Shown one piece after another: positions 31,597 through 43,075 of a stretch of 64,000 bases of DNA (its first letter is position 1; every line of letters starts with the position of its first letter). Source of the DNA: Triatoma infestans. Lineage: Eukaryota > Arthropoda > Insecta > Hemiptera > Reduviidae. Made by a program: the position numbers and the translations under genes. The notes beneath the pieces are model-generated. The model saw nothing but the letters and a program-made list of their open reading frames with translations, was not told the DNA's origin and did no database searches. Where the stretch lies: the NCBI GenBank assembly GCA_011037195.1, contig JAAEAF010003140.1, forward strand, positions 26,952 to 90,951. Direction: 5' to 3'.

Positions 31597-31837
31597 TTTT
31601 TTAAATTTAAGGCGCGTCAACATCTAAGGTCATTGGCGCCCGGAGCCTTCTTAGTGCACTGCCGACCGCCTTCCGGACAATGTTCTCTCGTTACAGACAA
31701 CACTGTCCGTTACCGGACAGTGAGCTGTAGAGGCTCCTAGAAAGAAAAAATCTAAGGGTAGCACAGCTGGACTCGAACCCGGATCCTCCGTGTGGAAGTC
31801 CAGTACGTTAAAACCACTTAGCTATTCCCTTCCCTAA
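31597..31837 (-). mobile_element. SINE-A, reverse copy
   Basis: AAGGCGCGTCAACATCTAAG tail, full body, then ACTCGAACCCGGATCCTCCG (B box region) and AACCACTTAGCTATTCCC (A box region). It interrupts family H. Confidence 0.87.
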
Positions 31838-32334
31838 TGATTGGTTCTATCACCTATGTAATATATGGGTACAATAAATTTAGTGCCACAATTCCAAATT
31901 TGAAGGTAAATTGGCTAGCCGAAAGTGCGACTGTACTGAATAGATTTGTTTAAACTTTGGATTTTTTACCACAATGTTACTCTACTTAATTTTATTCCAA
32001 ATATATTATATATCTTTTTCTTTAAAGCTCAAGAAATCGTTGAACATTCGATAAGCTATGCAACTTTGAATGTAGAGAAATTCTCTGCCTTCTAGTTACT
32101 ACTATTCCACATTGTTTTTCAGTTTTATAGTGAAAAGAGGCCAAAATTTATTCAGATTAGTTGTTCAAAATGGGCATTATCATTAAATAAGCAAAAACAC
32201 GTACATTTTGTCCAGTTTACACATTGATTGCACTAATTACAGAATCAGAATTGGATTTCTTTGTAGGATTCAGAAATTCTTTCTTTAGATTCTTCTACAG
32301 TGGGAGACAGGGTTTAAGTTGCCATAAATTTTAT

Positions 32335-32690
32335 TTATTCAAGTATCTCTAGGGCAAGTAATCCAGAGGCGTCAGGTCTGGGGTGCGGGCGTACCAATCC
32401 ATTTGCCCCAGTAAGTGCGATTTAGATAACGCCTTACTATACTCGCATTATGAGCGGAACATCTATCTTGATGAAAGTACACCATTTGCTGGTATACTAG
32501 AGGGACATTTTTAAGCAGATCTGGAAAAACTTCACTTAGTAAATGAAGATATCTGCCTGTGTTCAATGTTTCATTTTAAAAATACGGTCCTACAAGTTGG
32601 TCTCCTATTAGGAGCCCACACCATACATTTATCATAATTATTGTCTGACTCTGTTGCCTGATATGTAATATCTAGATTTTCGTTTGCCAT
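32335..32690 (-). pseudogene. Tc1/mariner-type DDE transposase remnant
   Basis: Minus-strand pieces read NVWCGLLIGDQLVGPYF, then TGRYLHLLSEVFPDLLKNVP, MVYFHQDRCSAHNASIVRRY and, after a shift, GQMDWYARTPDLTPLDYLP. These are the C-terminal half of an IS630/Tc1/mariner transposase: the HQD box holds the second catalytic acidic residue and PDLTPLDY the third. At least two frameshifts and a stop kill it. The DNA-binding half and terminal repeats are not seen. Confidence 0.75.
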
Positions 32691-32855
32691 TATTTAAAAA
32701 TTCCACCTAAATAATGTAAAAAAAATTTGGATATATAACTGCATTAAACAATATTTAAAATATCAGAATCATAACTTGATAGCACATCCATTGTGGCTAA
32801 AAAAAAAAAAAAAAAAAAATTAATCTACACCCAAAATCTTCAGTTCGCATTTGTT
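32691..32855. other. AT-rich spacer
   Basis: Contains a 20-base A run near 32800 and nothing else. Confidence 0.4.
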
Positions 32856-32859
32856 GAAC

Positions 32860-33410
32860 TGCATGACAGCGGTAAGTGTGGAAGTTATGATTTTCAAATT
32901 AGCCGAGCGGTCTCTCTGTTCATACTTAAAATCCTGCTAATTTGAGAGGCTAATATGGTCTTTCCGGGATGGGAAGTGGACAATGGAAAGCGAATGTTCA
33001 AAATAGGGATGTCTGGCGGAAGCTTCTGGATGAGGTCCTTTAGAACTGTTGTGCCCATATTATAATATTAACCGGACATACTTATTTTAAATACCCGAAA
33101 AAGGATGGCGAAAATAATAGATTTAGGGATTCCCACAGGGCAACAATACCCGCAAAATTTTAGCCGAAGAAAAAGCGGAAGTACCAGGATCTAGCGGTTG
33201 AAATAAAAAAAAGGTATCAGTTGGACATGGTTAGGATAATTCTGATCGTCATCTCGGCTAATAGCCTAGTGCCCGTCGAAACAATTAAGGATGTGCATGA
33301 GCTTGAGCTGGAACCCTGGTTGTTCGAGAGGGGGCACAACTTTGTTTATTGGACAATTTGAAATGTCTTCAGTGGGCTGGAATTGTTCCCCACTAATAAT
33401 AACAGATTTG
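32860..33410 (+). pseudogene. LINE C-terminal endonuclease-like remnant
   Basis: Plus-strand frames give KIIDLGIPTGQQYPQNFS preceded by PDILILNTRKRM, then KYQDLAVEIKK-like words (split by a shift). A clean run follows: RYQLDMVRIILIVISANSLV, PVETIKDVHELELEPWLFER. The PD...ID spacing followed by a basic helix resembles the PD-(D/E)XK restriction-like endonuclease end of R2/NeSL-type or related LINEs. Frameshifted and without RT. The clade assignment is tentative. Confidence 0.55.
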
Positions 33411-34089
33411 TTTGATGTTATTGGCGTTGACTTTTGGACTTCAGTATAATCGCTACCATTGTTACTTACCTTGGGTAGATAAACGTACCACCCATTACCT
33501 CTGTATTGAGGTCTACATTTTCGATTATATCTGAAATCTTTAACTGGGTAATAACCGTATACATAAATAAATCACAACTATGTAAATTGCATCATGTGAA
33601 AATCGTGTAAGTATATGTATAAATATATGTATACATATGGACAAGGGGTTTAAATTTGTGATTATGATAGTGGTGTTCATCTTAGGGCCTGCATTCAGCA
33701 ATGTCCTTCCCATCGATTATTGATAAATAATTTATAACCTAAAGATAATTAGTGCTCATAACCTTCCTCACTATACGCCCTACAAATCGATATCATATTA
33801 AAATATTATGAATTATAATAACAGAAATGATGACCTCTTTCAGTTCATGATCAAATTTTAAGATTACATTCTAATTATTAGTATATATTATTGTCGATTA
33901 TTTTTATTATCTTTTATTATTATCAACGAATAATAAAATTTCAATTTTAAACTTATTGTTTATACGTATTTGTTATTATTTTTGATGATTATGCTTCGTG
34001 ATAATGATAAATTATATAAGTATGAAATGTCGTTTTAATTTGGTGTTAAGATATGAATCAGTATATTTATGTATTTTTAGGATAAGTTT
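33411..34089. other. Unrecognised AT-rich region
   Basis: No gene or repeat recognised. Confidence 0.4.
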
Positions 34090-34970
34090 CAAAATTTTAG
34101 GCCAATACATTTTGAGATATAAAAAATTAAACACTTTTGAAATGTAACTTCACAGATTCCACAAAAAATCGTAAAATCAATTTTTTCCTGTACAATGTTA
34201 CAAATAGGTGTGTAGGCATTTACAATGTTACAAAGTGATAGGCATTTATGTGTGTAGATAGTATACGAAGTTAAAAAAAAAAATAGTTGGAGCCGTTTTG
34301 AGAAAATTATGAAAAAGTGAAAAAATATTTAGTAAAGCCACTGGAGAGATAAGGAAGGTTTCCTCCTAGGCTAAGAGATTTATAACAGTTAAAATGCCGG
34401 GGACTTGAAGTATCTTCTCTCCCTGAGTAGGATACAATTGAGGAGTCTAGTAGCTGTATTGACCTGGTCACTCTTGGATAGCGGTTATTCACACAAGATA
34501 GATATGACGTCTAGATACAGACGTCTAGACCTTTGTCTCAGAATTGAGACGAAGCATGGCGTATCACTACCTAGTCCAATGTCCCCATTTCATTAATACG
34601 AGGTTCCGCATATTTGAGAGAGTAACACTTTCAAGGGAATGCTTAGGGTAATTGGAGTTTAAAGATATCTTAAGATATTTAGTCAGACCGGTAGATTGCT
34701 GGGGGAGAATTCCTAGGAACGTGTTTTTTTGGGGGAGTGGGGGAGATAAGAGCCACATTACTTTGGGACCCGCGCCTTTGGGAACTCATTATTAATAATA
34801 AAGCACAGTTTCGGTTGTTCGATTCTGACCAAAACCTTAGTGTTAGATGCGATTATTATGTTTGAGCTTCTTGGGATTTTTCGTTTTTGAAATATTTGAT
34901 TCATACAAACATACAGTTTCGAAATTTCACACGATAGCAATACATCCTCTAACCATCAGTAAGAGAAAGT
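34090..34970 (+). repeat. Family H subfamily B copy split by a LINE remnant
   Basis: The left part has AATCGTAAAATCAATTTTTT, TAGGCATTTATGTGTGTAGA and GTTGGAGCCGTTTTGAG, to about 34330. The right part resumes near 34790 with AGCACAGTTTCGGTTGTTCG, TTTTTCGTTTTTGAAATATT and the end ACCATCAGTAAGAGAAAGT. A new family H start follows after five bases. Confidence 0.65.
34330..34775 (+). pseudogene. LINE ORF2 C-terminus remnant
   Basis: Frames read LSRIQLRSLVAVLTWSLLDS, YSHKIDMTSRYRRLDLC, QCPHFINTRFRIFER and LSRECLG-like words. It ends in TTGGGGGAGTGGGGGAGATA. It is the plus-strand relative of 6955-7390 and both have lost the CX2C pair. It sits inside a family H copy. Confidence 0.65.
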
Positions 34971-35065
34971 AAAAATCTGCTATGTAACATTCACACAACT
35001 TTGTCCTACTGTAATTATCACAGTTTTAAATTATGGAAGATTCTTCACGACCGTTCTTAAATGAT
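34971..35065 (+). repeat. Family H start, head-to-tail after previous copy
   Basis: AATCTGCTATGTAACATTCA then CACAACTTTGTCCTACTGTA is a TCTGG-type start. It lies immediately right of a terminal palindrome half and breaks off within 100 bp. Confidence 0.6.
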
Positions 35066-35117
35066 GGATTAAGATGGTGAGATTGTTTTTTTTTTTACAA
35101 ATAAAAAAACTTATATT

Positions 35118-35165
35118 TTTGCCAACATTTCGACAAATAAGAGTTTTTATGTCTTTATCAAGGCA
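35118..35165 (-). other. Hammerhead-like motif of PLE type
   Basis: On the minus strand: CTTGATAAAGACATAAAAAC, then TTTGTCGAAATGTTGGC. The GACA(TAAA)/(TTT)GTC stem precedes GAAA, as in the element ends elsewhere in the window. The first box is changed (TTGATAA). Confidence 0.3.
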
Positions 35166-35203
35166 TAAAAATAAGGAATGTTAAAACTTCAAAACATGAC
35201 AAC

Positions 35204-35356
35204 TTTAACTTATATTTTTGGAAAATAAATAGGTGGGAGAGAACACCGCAACACCACAGAGAAATTCATTGTCTGAGAAGAAATAGGAGAAATTCATTCT
35301 CTTTGGTGTTGAGGTGTTCCCACCTATTTATCTTCCTAAAATATAAGTTAAAGTCT
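35204..35356. repeat. 65-bp inverted repeat
   Basis: Left arm starts ACTTTAACTTATATTTTTGG and includes AATAAATAGGTGGGA and AACACC. The right arm (35291-35356) is its complement with a few differences and ends ATATAAGTTAAAGT. The loop is about 20 bases. It directly precedes the RT fragment. Confidence 0.75.
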
Positions 35357-35978
35357 GGACTAGCGAAGTAATGCCCAAATCTTGGGGAAAAGCAGTCATA
35401 TGCCCAATTCTCAAAAAAGGAGATTCATTGAATTGTAGCAATTATCGGGGCATCACACTCCTCAATTGCGTCTACAAAATATTCTCCAATATCTTATACG
35501 CTAGGCTTGTCCCATACGCTGAGAGAGTGAAAGGCAAATACCAATGTGGTTTCAGAAGGAACAAAGCAACTATAGATCAGATATTTACCCTTCGATTGAT
35601 CTTGGAAAAAGGTAGGTAGTATAACCTCCAAACCCATCATCTATTTGTGGATTTCAAGTGCGCTTATGATAGAGTAAGAAGAGATGGAGAACTCTACAAA
35701 GCTCTCGTCGACATGAATATCCCACCGAAGCTGATCCGATCAATAAAGATGACTATGTTAGGCGCTCGATGCGCTGTGCGCGTGCAAGGCAGCATCTCTA
35801 ACGACTTTGGTGTCAGCAAAGGAGTGAGACACGCCTTATCATGTCTACTCTTTAACCTCCTGTTAGAATATGTGATTCGTAAGGCCAACATTCAGCGGAC
35901 GGGTACAATATTCCACAAGTCTGTACAGATTTTGGCATATGCGGACGATGTGGATATTGTGGGGAGGTCCTTGATTTG
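35357..35978 (+). pseudogene. LINE reverse transcriptase fragment
   Basis: A single frame with one stop (35617) carries palm and finger blocks in order: PKSWGKAVICPILKKGDSLN, SNYRGITLLNCVYKIFSNIL, YQCGFRRNKATIDQIFTLR, then LFVDFKCAYDRVRRD, KLIRSIKMTM, SNDFGVSKGVRHALSCLLFN and LAYADDVDIVGRS. The YADD active site is intact. The usual RQGD loop reads VRHA, which would impair it. The frame ends abruptly at about 35978, so both 5' and 3' parts of the LINE are missing. It is of the same general class as the 15730 element but not overlapping enough to compare. Confidence 0.88.
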
Positions 35979-36012
35979 ATTTGGATATCTGCGAACAGTT
36001 TAAATTATGTAT

Positions 36013-36198
36013 TTTTTTATTTATTTGCGTCAAGATCTATGGTCATCGGCGCCCAGAGCCTTCTCAGGGCACTGCCGGCCTCCGTTGAACTGTAGGGGCT
36101 CCTATGAAGAAAAAATCTAAGGGCAGCATAGCTGGACTCGAAGCCGGGATCTACGCGTGGGATTTCAGTGCGTTAACCAGTAAGCTAATCCATTCCCT
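36013..36198 (-). mobile_element. SINE-A, reverse, internally deleted
   Basis: GCGTCAAGATCTATGGTCAT tail and GGACTCGAAGCCGGGATCT B-box region are present. Part of the body between GCCTCCG and TTGAACTGTAG (the GTCCGGTGATGG block) is lost. Confidence 0.8.
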
Positions 36199-36840
36199 AA
36201 TTATATAATTGATTTCAAGTTAAAAATATTTCTGAAATATCTGATCAATATTTATATAATTTAATATTAAATAGAAAATCGTAGGGGGTGGGGAATTGAC
36301 AACCTTTATGTCGAATTCTTGTTTTTAGAATTATGTTGAACTCATACAGCCTGAGAGTTGTCTCAATACAGATATTACTTTGAGTTTTCAAATTCAAAAA
36401 TCTTATCTGATTTCAACTGTCAGCAGTAAAAGAAGTTAACAATAATTACTTTTAGTATAATACATTCGGGAACAGCTTCAATCATTAAATTCAAAATACG
36501 TCTTTCAAATATTTATACTTGGGAAAAATCTAGTTGTGAGAGTAGTAAATTAAAAAAAAAAAAAAATCAATATTATTGGCGCTCTTTTCTAGACTATAAT
36601 GTCATAACTTCAACTAATACCGGTTTTGGGTAGATTGGGTATCCAATATAATGGGTAATAGATTGGGTAGATAGTTTTGGGTATCCCAATCACCTTTAAA
36701 TGAATTAACAACTTCATTTTTAGCCACAATTTGTATAAAACTTGAGAAGCGAGTCATTAAATTTAAATAAAAATATGATTCGATAGTAATAATAATTAAT
36801 ATTATTCGATAGTAATATTAATTAATATTTGATATTATAT
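36199..36840. other. Unrecognised AT-rich region
   Basis: Contains a short run of imperfect repeats of TTGGGTAGAT/TGGGTATCC near 36605-36690. No gene. Confidence 0.4.
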
Positions 36841-37108
36841 TTAGGGAAGGAAATAGGATCCAATAATGGTTAGCAGTATGGTCACACTAATGGTACGCAT
36901 GGACTCCCACGCGAATATCCCGGGTTCGAGTCTAGCTGTGCTGCCCTTATATTTTTTTCTTCCTAGGAGCCTCTACAGCTCACTGTCCGGCGATCTACAG
37001 TGTTGTTTGTAAGAAAGAACACTGTCCGAAGGCCGGCAGTGCACTGAAAAAGCTCCGGGCGCTAATGATCATAGATGCTGACGCGCCTTAAATAAAAAAA
37101 ATAAATAA
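36841..37108 (+). mobile_element. SINE-A with insertion in the head
   Basis: Body, tail (GCTGACGCGCCTTAAAT) and B box (GGTTCGAGTCT) are clear. Extra sequence separates the A-box remnant (GGTTAGCAGTATGG) from ACGCATGGACTCCCACGC. Confidence 0.8.
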
Positions 37109-37489
37109 ATCTGATGTTACATACCAGATTTTTTTATGTTGCTGTGAGAAACTAGATATTGATCGATTTAGCTCAGGCGTAGATTACAATCTTTTTAGTA
37201 CTCTTTCAATACTTTGTAGACTGCGCCACATACATAAACAATATAATGTATAGCTAAAAACTCCAGGTCTAAGGCAAGTTTTTTAACTAAATATCATGAA
37301 TTCCATGGAGAAATTTATATGAGTGTTTAACATCAATTTCATTTTGCTCCATTAGTATAAACGGCCAAATACAAAATGGCGGGTCTTGTATTTTTTCGTA
37401 ATTCTCTTTTGCTTTCTTTTTCAACAATACAATGAAAATGCTGATTTGATTTTCTTTATACCTCACAGTAATTATATAGAACAGTAAAT

Positions 37490-37890
37490 ATTATGTTAGA
37501 AATAACTCGATTTTTTGCATTTAAAAAAAAAATATATACTGCACAATTCAGTCATTTATAAAATACCTAAGATGGGAATATTAGTAAAAAAAAATTCTAA
37601 ACTAAAATTTCATAGAAATAATTAGCCAATCACAGTGTAGAATGGAAGGTATGAAATGTGGGTATATGTTAGGCTAATCAGAAATTCAGAATTATCATGT
37701 AGACCACGCCCAATTTGACATTCTACACTGTGAGTGGCTAATTATTTATAGCTAATTATTTCTATGAAAAATCTAGTTTAGAATTTTTTTTACTAATTTT
37801 TCCTTCGCAGATATTTGATATAAATTATCAAATTGTGCAATAAAAATTTTTTTATGAAAATAATGCCAAAAATCAATAGCAATCAATTAA
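37490..37890. mobile_element. Fold-back MITE
   Basis: Arms of roughly 150 bp: left has TTAGTAAAAAAAAATTCTAA, TTTCATAGAAATAATTAGCC and CAGTGTAGAAT. The right arm has the complements (ATTCTACACTGTGAGTGGCT, ATTATTTCTATGAAAAATCT). The spacer contains ACCACGCCCAATTTGACA. A second partial copy lies at 58200-58490. No ORF and no clear target duplication. Confidence 0.65.
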
Positions 37891-38200
37891 AATCAATCAA
37901 CATCATCACCTCTCAAATGATATTTATAATGATAGCGTTCGCTCACTATTACAAAAAAACATTTTATCCATTTTCGAAATTTCTTAGAAAGTAGTTTGCA
38001 CACAACAGACAGTTTGATAGGAATATGATCACAGTAGTAATCTAATTCTAGCTCAGGTTTTTAAAGATAATATTGAGTAAACAGTTTATTTATCTAAGAG
38101 TGAGTAAAGTCATGCTATTTTTTCAGTCAAGTTCAGGTATTGAGTTTAGGCAACTGAACGTGAGTGTGAAAATACTTTATTCACGTGTTGAATATTAATT

Positions 38201-38935
38201 ACTTTCTCTTACTCCTAGTAAGAGAGTATTGTAATCGTGGCAAATTTTCGATATCGAGTTTTCACCGGAAATATCCGTTTTGAGGTCCCCTTAGTCCAAA
38301 AAAGTGGTTTTTAGCAAATGGTGTGTGTGTGTGTGCGTGTGTGTGCACGTGTGTGTGTATGTGTATGTATGTGAACAGCATAGCTCAAAAAGGAAAATTC
38401 GCAGAAAGTTGAAACTTGATATTCCCTTTTGGTATCACTATGGGATCCGACAGTAGGCCAGCGGTCAAAATTCCTCGACCGGAAGTACCACTTTACTAAA
38501 TGGTTTTTTCCTTTTTTTGCAGTTTTCTCAAAAATGGCTCCAAAGATTTTTTTTAAACTTGATATATCAACTACCCCTACAAAAATCTACAATTTTTATT
38601 TGAAATATTTCTCCGGTGAAATGCAATCAAGGGCACTTTTAGGGGAGGGGGTGGTGGGTGTCCTCTGAAGTCCTATTTCAGTTTACTATACAATTCTATC
38701 ATCTAAACAGTAATAATTAGAATTAAATGTGTTGTTGAAATTCCGAGTTTGAAAAAATCGGATGACCGGAAGTGCAATTTTTACTAAAATGTATTATTCA
38801 GTTTTCTGGTATTTCTTTACTTTCTTGCAATTTTCTAAAAAATGGCTCGGACGATTTTCTTTAAACTTGGAACATCAACTACACATGCAAAGATCTACAA
38901 CTTTTATTTAAAACATTTCTCTGGAAAAATTCAAA
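38201..38935 (-). mobile_element. Family H, palindromic end to second module
   Basis: ACTTTCTCTTACTCCTAGTA start, GAGGTCCCCTTAGTCC, a GT tract at 38321-38372, GGCTCCAAAGATTTTTTTTA, AAATCGGATGACCGGAAGTG and GGCTCGGACGATTTTC. It is cut off after the second module, without the TCTGG end. Confidence 0.8.
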
Positions 38936-39220
38936 AGACTACCAGTCTCTAAATACAAAACGAAATTTGGAGTATTCACTGGCAAGTTAAAGCATTTTTT
39001 AACAAAGAATCTTAGTAACATACTCTTTTAATATTCTTTCACGTTATGACACGGTTGCCGGAAAAAAAAAAAAAATTTTTGGTAGTTCCATCGAAAAATA
39101 AACGGTCGACATATTATAACTGAATATGGAATATATATTTTAAAACCTAATAAAAATGGTTACAAAATTATTTTTAAGAGGCAATTTTGGACTATCAGAT
39201 TAAGGGCACATTGTAAAAGT
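38936..39220. other. Unrecognised spacer
   Basis: No feature assigned. Confidence 0.35.
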
Positions 39221-39224
39221 TCCA

Positions 39225-39640
39225 TGGGTGCACGTGCGTATCCCCTGCCTCTAGGAGGAACGCTTTATTGACCTACTCCTTGTTTCTGAGGTCTTCTTTA
39301 AGAGACTGGCTATTAATCCATAAAAGAATTCAGGCCTTGAAAGGGGTTACAGCGCCCTCCTTGGCTTGGGTATCGGCTTTCTCATTACCTTCCACATCAA
39401 ATGCTTTTGGTAATCAATACAGGATAACTTTATTCCCAAGTCGTAGACTTTGCCCATTTTCAAAAATCTGATTATATCTGTACTCAGTGCTTTAATGGCG
39501 GACTGGTTATCGAATAGAATCAGAATATCCCAATTCCGTTACTTCATGTTGAAGTTGAACTGAGCAAATCTTCCAATTGCCTGAATTTTTCTCTTGGAAC
39601 ATGGTGGGCAATTTTCCAATGATTTAGAGTGTCAGTTACT
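39225..39640 (-). pseudogene. RNase H LINE remnant
   Basis: Minus-strand readings: AHHVPREKFRQLEDLLSS-like words, then LFDNQSAIKALSTDIIRF (the SDSQAA-type box with S to F/N changes). After a shift, DVEGNEKADTQAKEGAVTPF follows, the final RNase H aspartate box, and a stop. It resembles the LINE at 11405, which starts with the same EGAV words. Dead. Confidence 0.65.
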
Positions 39641-39769
39641 TATTGGTCCATACACACCAACCTCAGTCCTCTCTGGGTGGGGGAGGGGGTCCTCGACGCA
39701 TGTATATCACAAAGTGGCATGACTTTAATACCAGTGACAGAGCGGGAAAAAGCCGGGAGATAGGAATAG

Positions 39770-40500
39770 AGGGGGAAGCCTAGAGATAGGAATAACTTGT
39801 TTCCTGTGACTTTTGTTCTTGTAATAGTTTGCTCACACATACACAAGCATGTACTAAACGTAAAAACACATGTATTTCCGATAAAAACTCAATTTCACAA
39901 ATTTCATCCTTTAATTACATCACTTCGAGAATAAAGGAAAAAGAAAGAATATGCTTTCTGATTTACTGTAAGTAGACAGACTCACTTGAGGCTATTCAGT
40001 GATGCCAGTGATGATGTATGGAACATTATAGAGTACTTTTTTAAAGGAGCAATACTTTTTTACACAAAACATTGGCAAAATGGCAAATATACTACGAAAT
40101 TCATTTTTATAAAACCTAAGCTATAATTAATAGAATTTTAAATCAGTTTTATATAATACAATTTCTTAGCAAAATCAATGCTAAAAAGAATTCTGAAAGC
40201 TTCTTCTACTATTTGACCTTATAACCTAATTAGGGGGGGGGATACATTAAAAAATTGGATATTTTTTAGAGTAGAGAAGAAGATAGCATAGTTCATAATT
40301 TTTTATTTTATTTTATTATTATATTATCTTACACCCAGTAAGAGGAAGTATTGCAATCGTATCAAATTTTCGAAATTGAGTATTCACCGGAAATACATGT
40401 TTTGAGATCCCCTGAGTACGGAAAAACTATTTTTAGAGATGTGAAAATATCTGGGGTAAAACACACACACACAAACGAGTTTTTTTTATTCTAATTAATA
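39770..40500. repeat. Family H subfamily B ends, both orientations
   Basis: At 39770-39945 a plus-oriented palindromic-end region (ACTTTTGTTCTTGTAATAGT, CACACATACACAAGCATG, GATAAAAACTCAATTTCACA) decays. At 40325-40460 a reverse copy opens (CACCCAGTAAGAGGAAGTAT, TTTGAGATCCCCTGAGTACG) and stops near a CA tract. The AT-rich stretch between has nothing else. Confidence 0.5.
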
Positions 40501-40627
40501 CAATTTAATCAAGAAATTCGCTTTACTTGTATACCTGAGCAGCTTTATGTGAGAGTGCTCTGTGTCCAAACCAATGAAGAAGCTTGCGAAAATTGAAGGG
40601 CTCCAGTACCCCTTGAAATATTTTATT

Positions 40628-41635
40628 ACTTTCTCTTACTCCTCCTACTTAATAAGTGGAAGTATTGTAATCGTGTCAAATTTTCGATATCGAGTTTTCA
40701 CCGGAAATATTCGTTTTGAGGGGTCCCCTGAGTCCCAAAAAGTGGTTTTTAGTAAATGGTCTGTGTGTGTCTGTGTGTATGAATGTGAACAGCATAGCTC
40801 AAAAATGAAAAATCGTAGAAAGTTCGTACTTGATATTCCGTTTAGGTACCACCATGGGATCTGACAATACGTTACCTGTCAAAATTCCACAACCGGAAGT
40901 ACTACTTTACTAGTTTTTTTTTTTTTTTTACTTTTTTGCTATTTTCTCAAAAATGACTCGGAAGATTTTCTTCAAACTTGGTACATCAACTACACATACA
41001 AAGAGCTACAACTATTATTTGTAACATCTCTCTGGGAAAATTCATTTAAGGGCACTTTTGGGAGAGGGGTGGGGTTAGGTTTTTATCTAAAGTGCTATTT
41101 CAGTTTATTGGACAATTCGCTCATGTAAATATATTGTTAGTTAGAATTAAATATATTGTTGAAATTCCAAGTTTAAAATAAATCGCATAACCGGAAGTGC
41201 GTTTACTTTACCACTTTACTAAATGGTTTTTTCACTTTTTCGCGATTTTCTCAAAATGGCTCCGATGATTTTCTTGAAACTTCGTATATAAACTACGCAT
41301 ACAAAGATCTACAACTTTTATTTAAAACATTTCTCTAGGAACATTCATTTAAGGGCACTTTTAGGGAAGGGGCGGGGTTATGTTTTTCTTTAAAATGCTA
41401 TTATCATAGTTGATTATACAATTCTGCCATCCAAACAAAATTAATTAGAAATAAAAAGATAGCCAAAATTCCAACTTTCAAAAAAATTAGTAAGCCGGAA
41501 GTTCGCTTTTACTGAACAGTTTTTTTTTCAGTTTGCGACGAATTTTATTAAATTTGGTACACTAAATATAACATTTGTCAATTATAATTTTGAGAACTAG
41601 AGTAAGAAAAAGTTGTGTGAGTGTTTCACACCAGA
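40628..41635 (-). mobile_element. Family H, full length
   Basis: Opens ACTTTCTCTTACTCCTCCTA with a short insertion in the palindrome and has a GT tract near 40760. Two and a half modules follow (GGCTCCGATGATTTTCTTGA, GAAGTGCGTTTACTTTACC). It closes TAGAGTAAGAAAAAGTTGTG and TTTCACACCAGA. No coding capacity. Confidence 0.85.
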
Positions 41636-41689
41636 TTTTTTTTTTTTTTTTTTTTCAGAAAATGATACGTTACTATCTATGCAGCAAAC

Positions 41690-42640
41690 ATTCGAAGTTT
41701 AAAGAAATCGTTTGTAACGATATTAGAGAAAATTAAAAAAAAAAAAAAAAGTATTAAGTAAAATCGTACCTTCGGGTTGACAGATTTTCTTTCAAATTTG
41801 GAATTCTATCAATGCTTCTAATGTGTATATTAATATTATTAGGTGATAAAACCATATTTTATACTGAAGTGGTACTTTAGAGGAAAGCATAACGCTACTG
41901 TTCCCCCCGAGAACCTCCAAAAAATCGATTTTCCCGGGAAAATGTTTCCAATAAAAGTAGTAGGGATTTACGTGTGTGCATAGTATACGAAGTTTAAAGA
42001 AAATCGTTGGAGCCATTTTTGAAAAAAATCACGAAAAACTGAAAAAAGAAAAAAAAAAAACATTCAGTAAAGTGGCACTTCCGGTGATGGATTTTGCCCC
42101 CCGAAATCTTCGTATCTAGTGGAATACCAAGTTTGAACTTTCTGCGACTTTTCTTTTTTGAGATATTCTGCTAAACCCCCACCCACCTACACACACACGC
42201 ACACACTCGCTAAAAACATTTTTTTTCGTATTCAGGGAACCGCAAAAACATGTATTTTTGGTGAAAATTCAATTTCAAAAATCTAGCACGATCGCCAATA
42301 CTTCCTGTTACTAAGACAGTAAGAGAAACAAAAAAATGTTTATGGTATATAACGTATGTGTGCGTGGATTTGAACAAAATATCTCAAAAAACAGGAAGCA
42401 CTTAAACTTGGTATTCCGTGTTTAGGTACTACCACCGTATCTGACACGAATGTTTTGAGCATAATCCAACAATCGGAAGTGCGGATTTTACGTAATTATT
42501 TTTTTTCTTTTCAGTTTTTCACGATTTTCCTCAAAAATGGCTCCAATGAATTTCTTTAAACTCCGTATACTATCTATACAAGAATAACCTCTACCACTTT
42601 TTTTTAGAAATTGTGAACGCTATTAAATTTACAGAAAAAT
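41690..42640. repeat. Family H subfamily B, plus copy then reverse piece
   Basis: 41690-42332 is plus-oriented: CCTTCGGGTTGACAGATTTT, TTCCCCCCGAGAACCTCC, CGTTGGAGCCATTTTTG, a CA tract at 42188-42206, and an end CTAAGACAGTAAGAGAAAC. From 42335 a reverse piece follows (GGTATTCCGTGTTTAGGTAC, GGCTCCAATGAATTTCTTTA). This subfamily differs consistently from the main one in module wording. Confidence 0.65.
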
Positions 42641-42804
42641 TTTGTTAATTAAATTGTTTAATTAGATTAGAAAATGTCGTGTGATTGTGTCATACGAGAT
42701 TTTTTTTTTTTTCAACTTTTCTTGAGTTTCCTTCTTGATGAAAACCAAAGGGTTTCGAAAACTTCGTATGCTAACTATGCATACAAGGACGTATCACTAT
42801 ATTT

Positions 42805-43075
42805 TTTTTTTTTTTTCCTGGGCGCATCAAACTACTAAGGTCATTAGCGGCCCTCAAATTTTCCATTACAAACATTTTCTCTAGAGCTGGGTAGGCGTTC
42901 ACCCCAATCATACTCAGCATCCAAATCGGCGTCTTTGTTTCCAAAGGCGGTCGGAGCGTGGTAAGCAGAGGTTGCTCCCGATCTGTCTTCCCCTCTTGAC
43001 CATCGTGCTTGCCGACGGGGGGGAGAGAGTAAAGGGAGATATGCGCCATCCATTAGGCCACCAGTAAAAAGGATG
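42805..43075 (-). other. GC-rich insert of unknown origin
   Basis: Begins next to a T run with a SINE-A-like tail (GGGCGCATCAAACTACTAAG). It then holds about 230 bp of much higher GC with two overlapping minus-strand frames of about 70-92 codons (one includes KTDREQPLLTTLRPPLETKT). I recognise neither. GGACGTATCACTAT before it and GGATGTATCAATGG after it could be a mutated target duplication. Confidence 0.35.
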
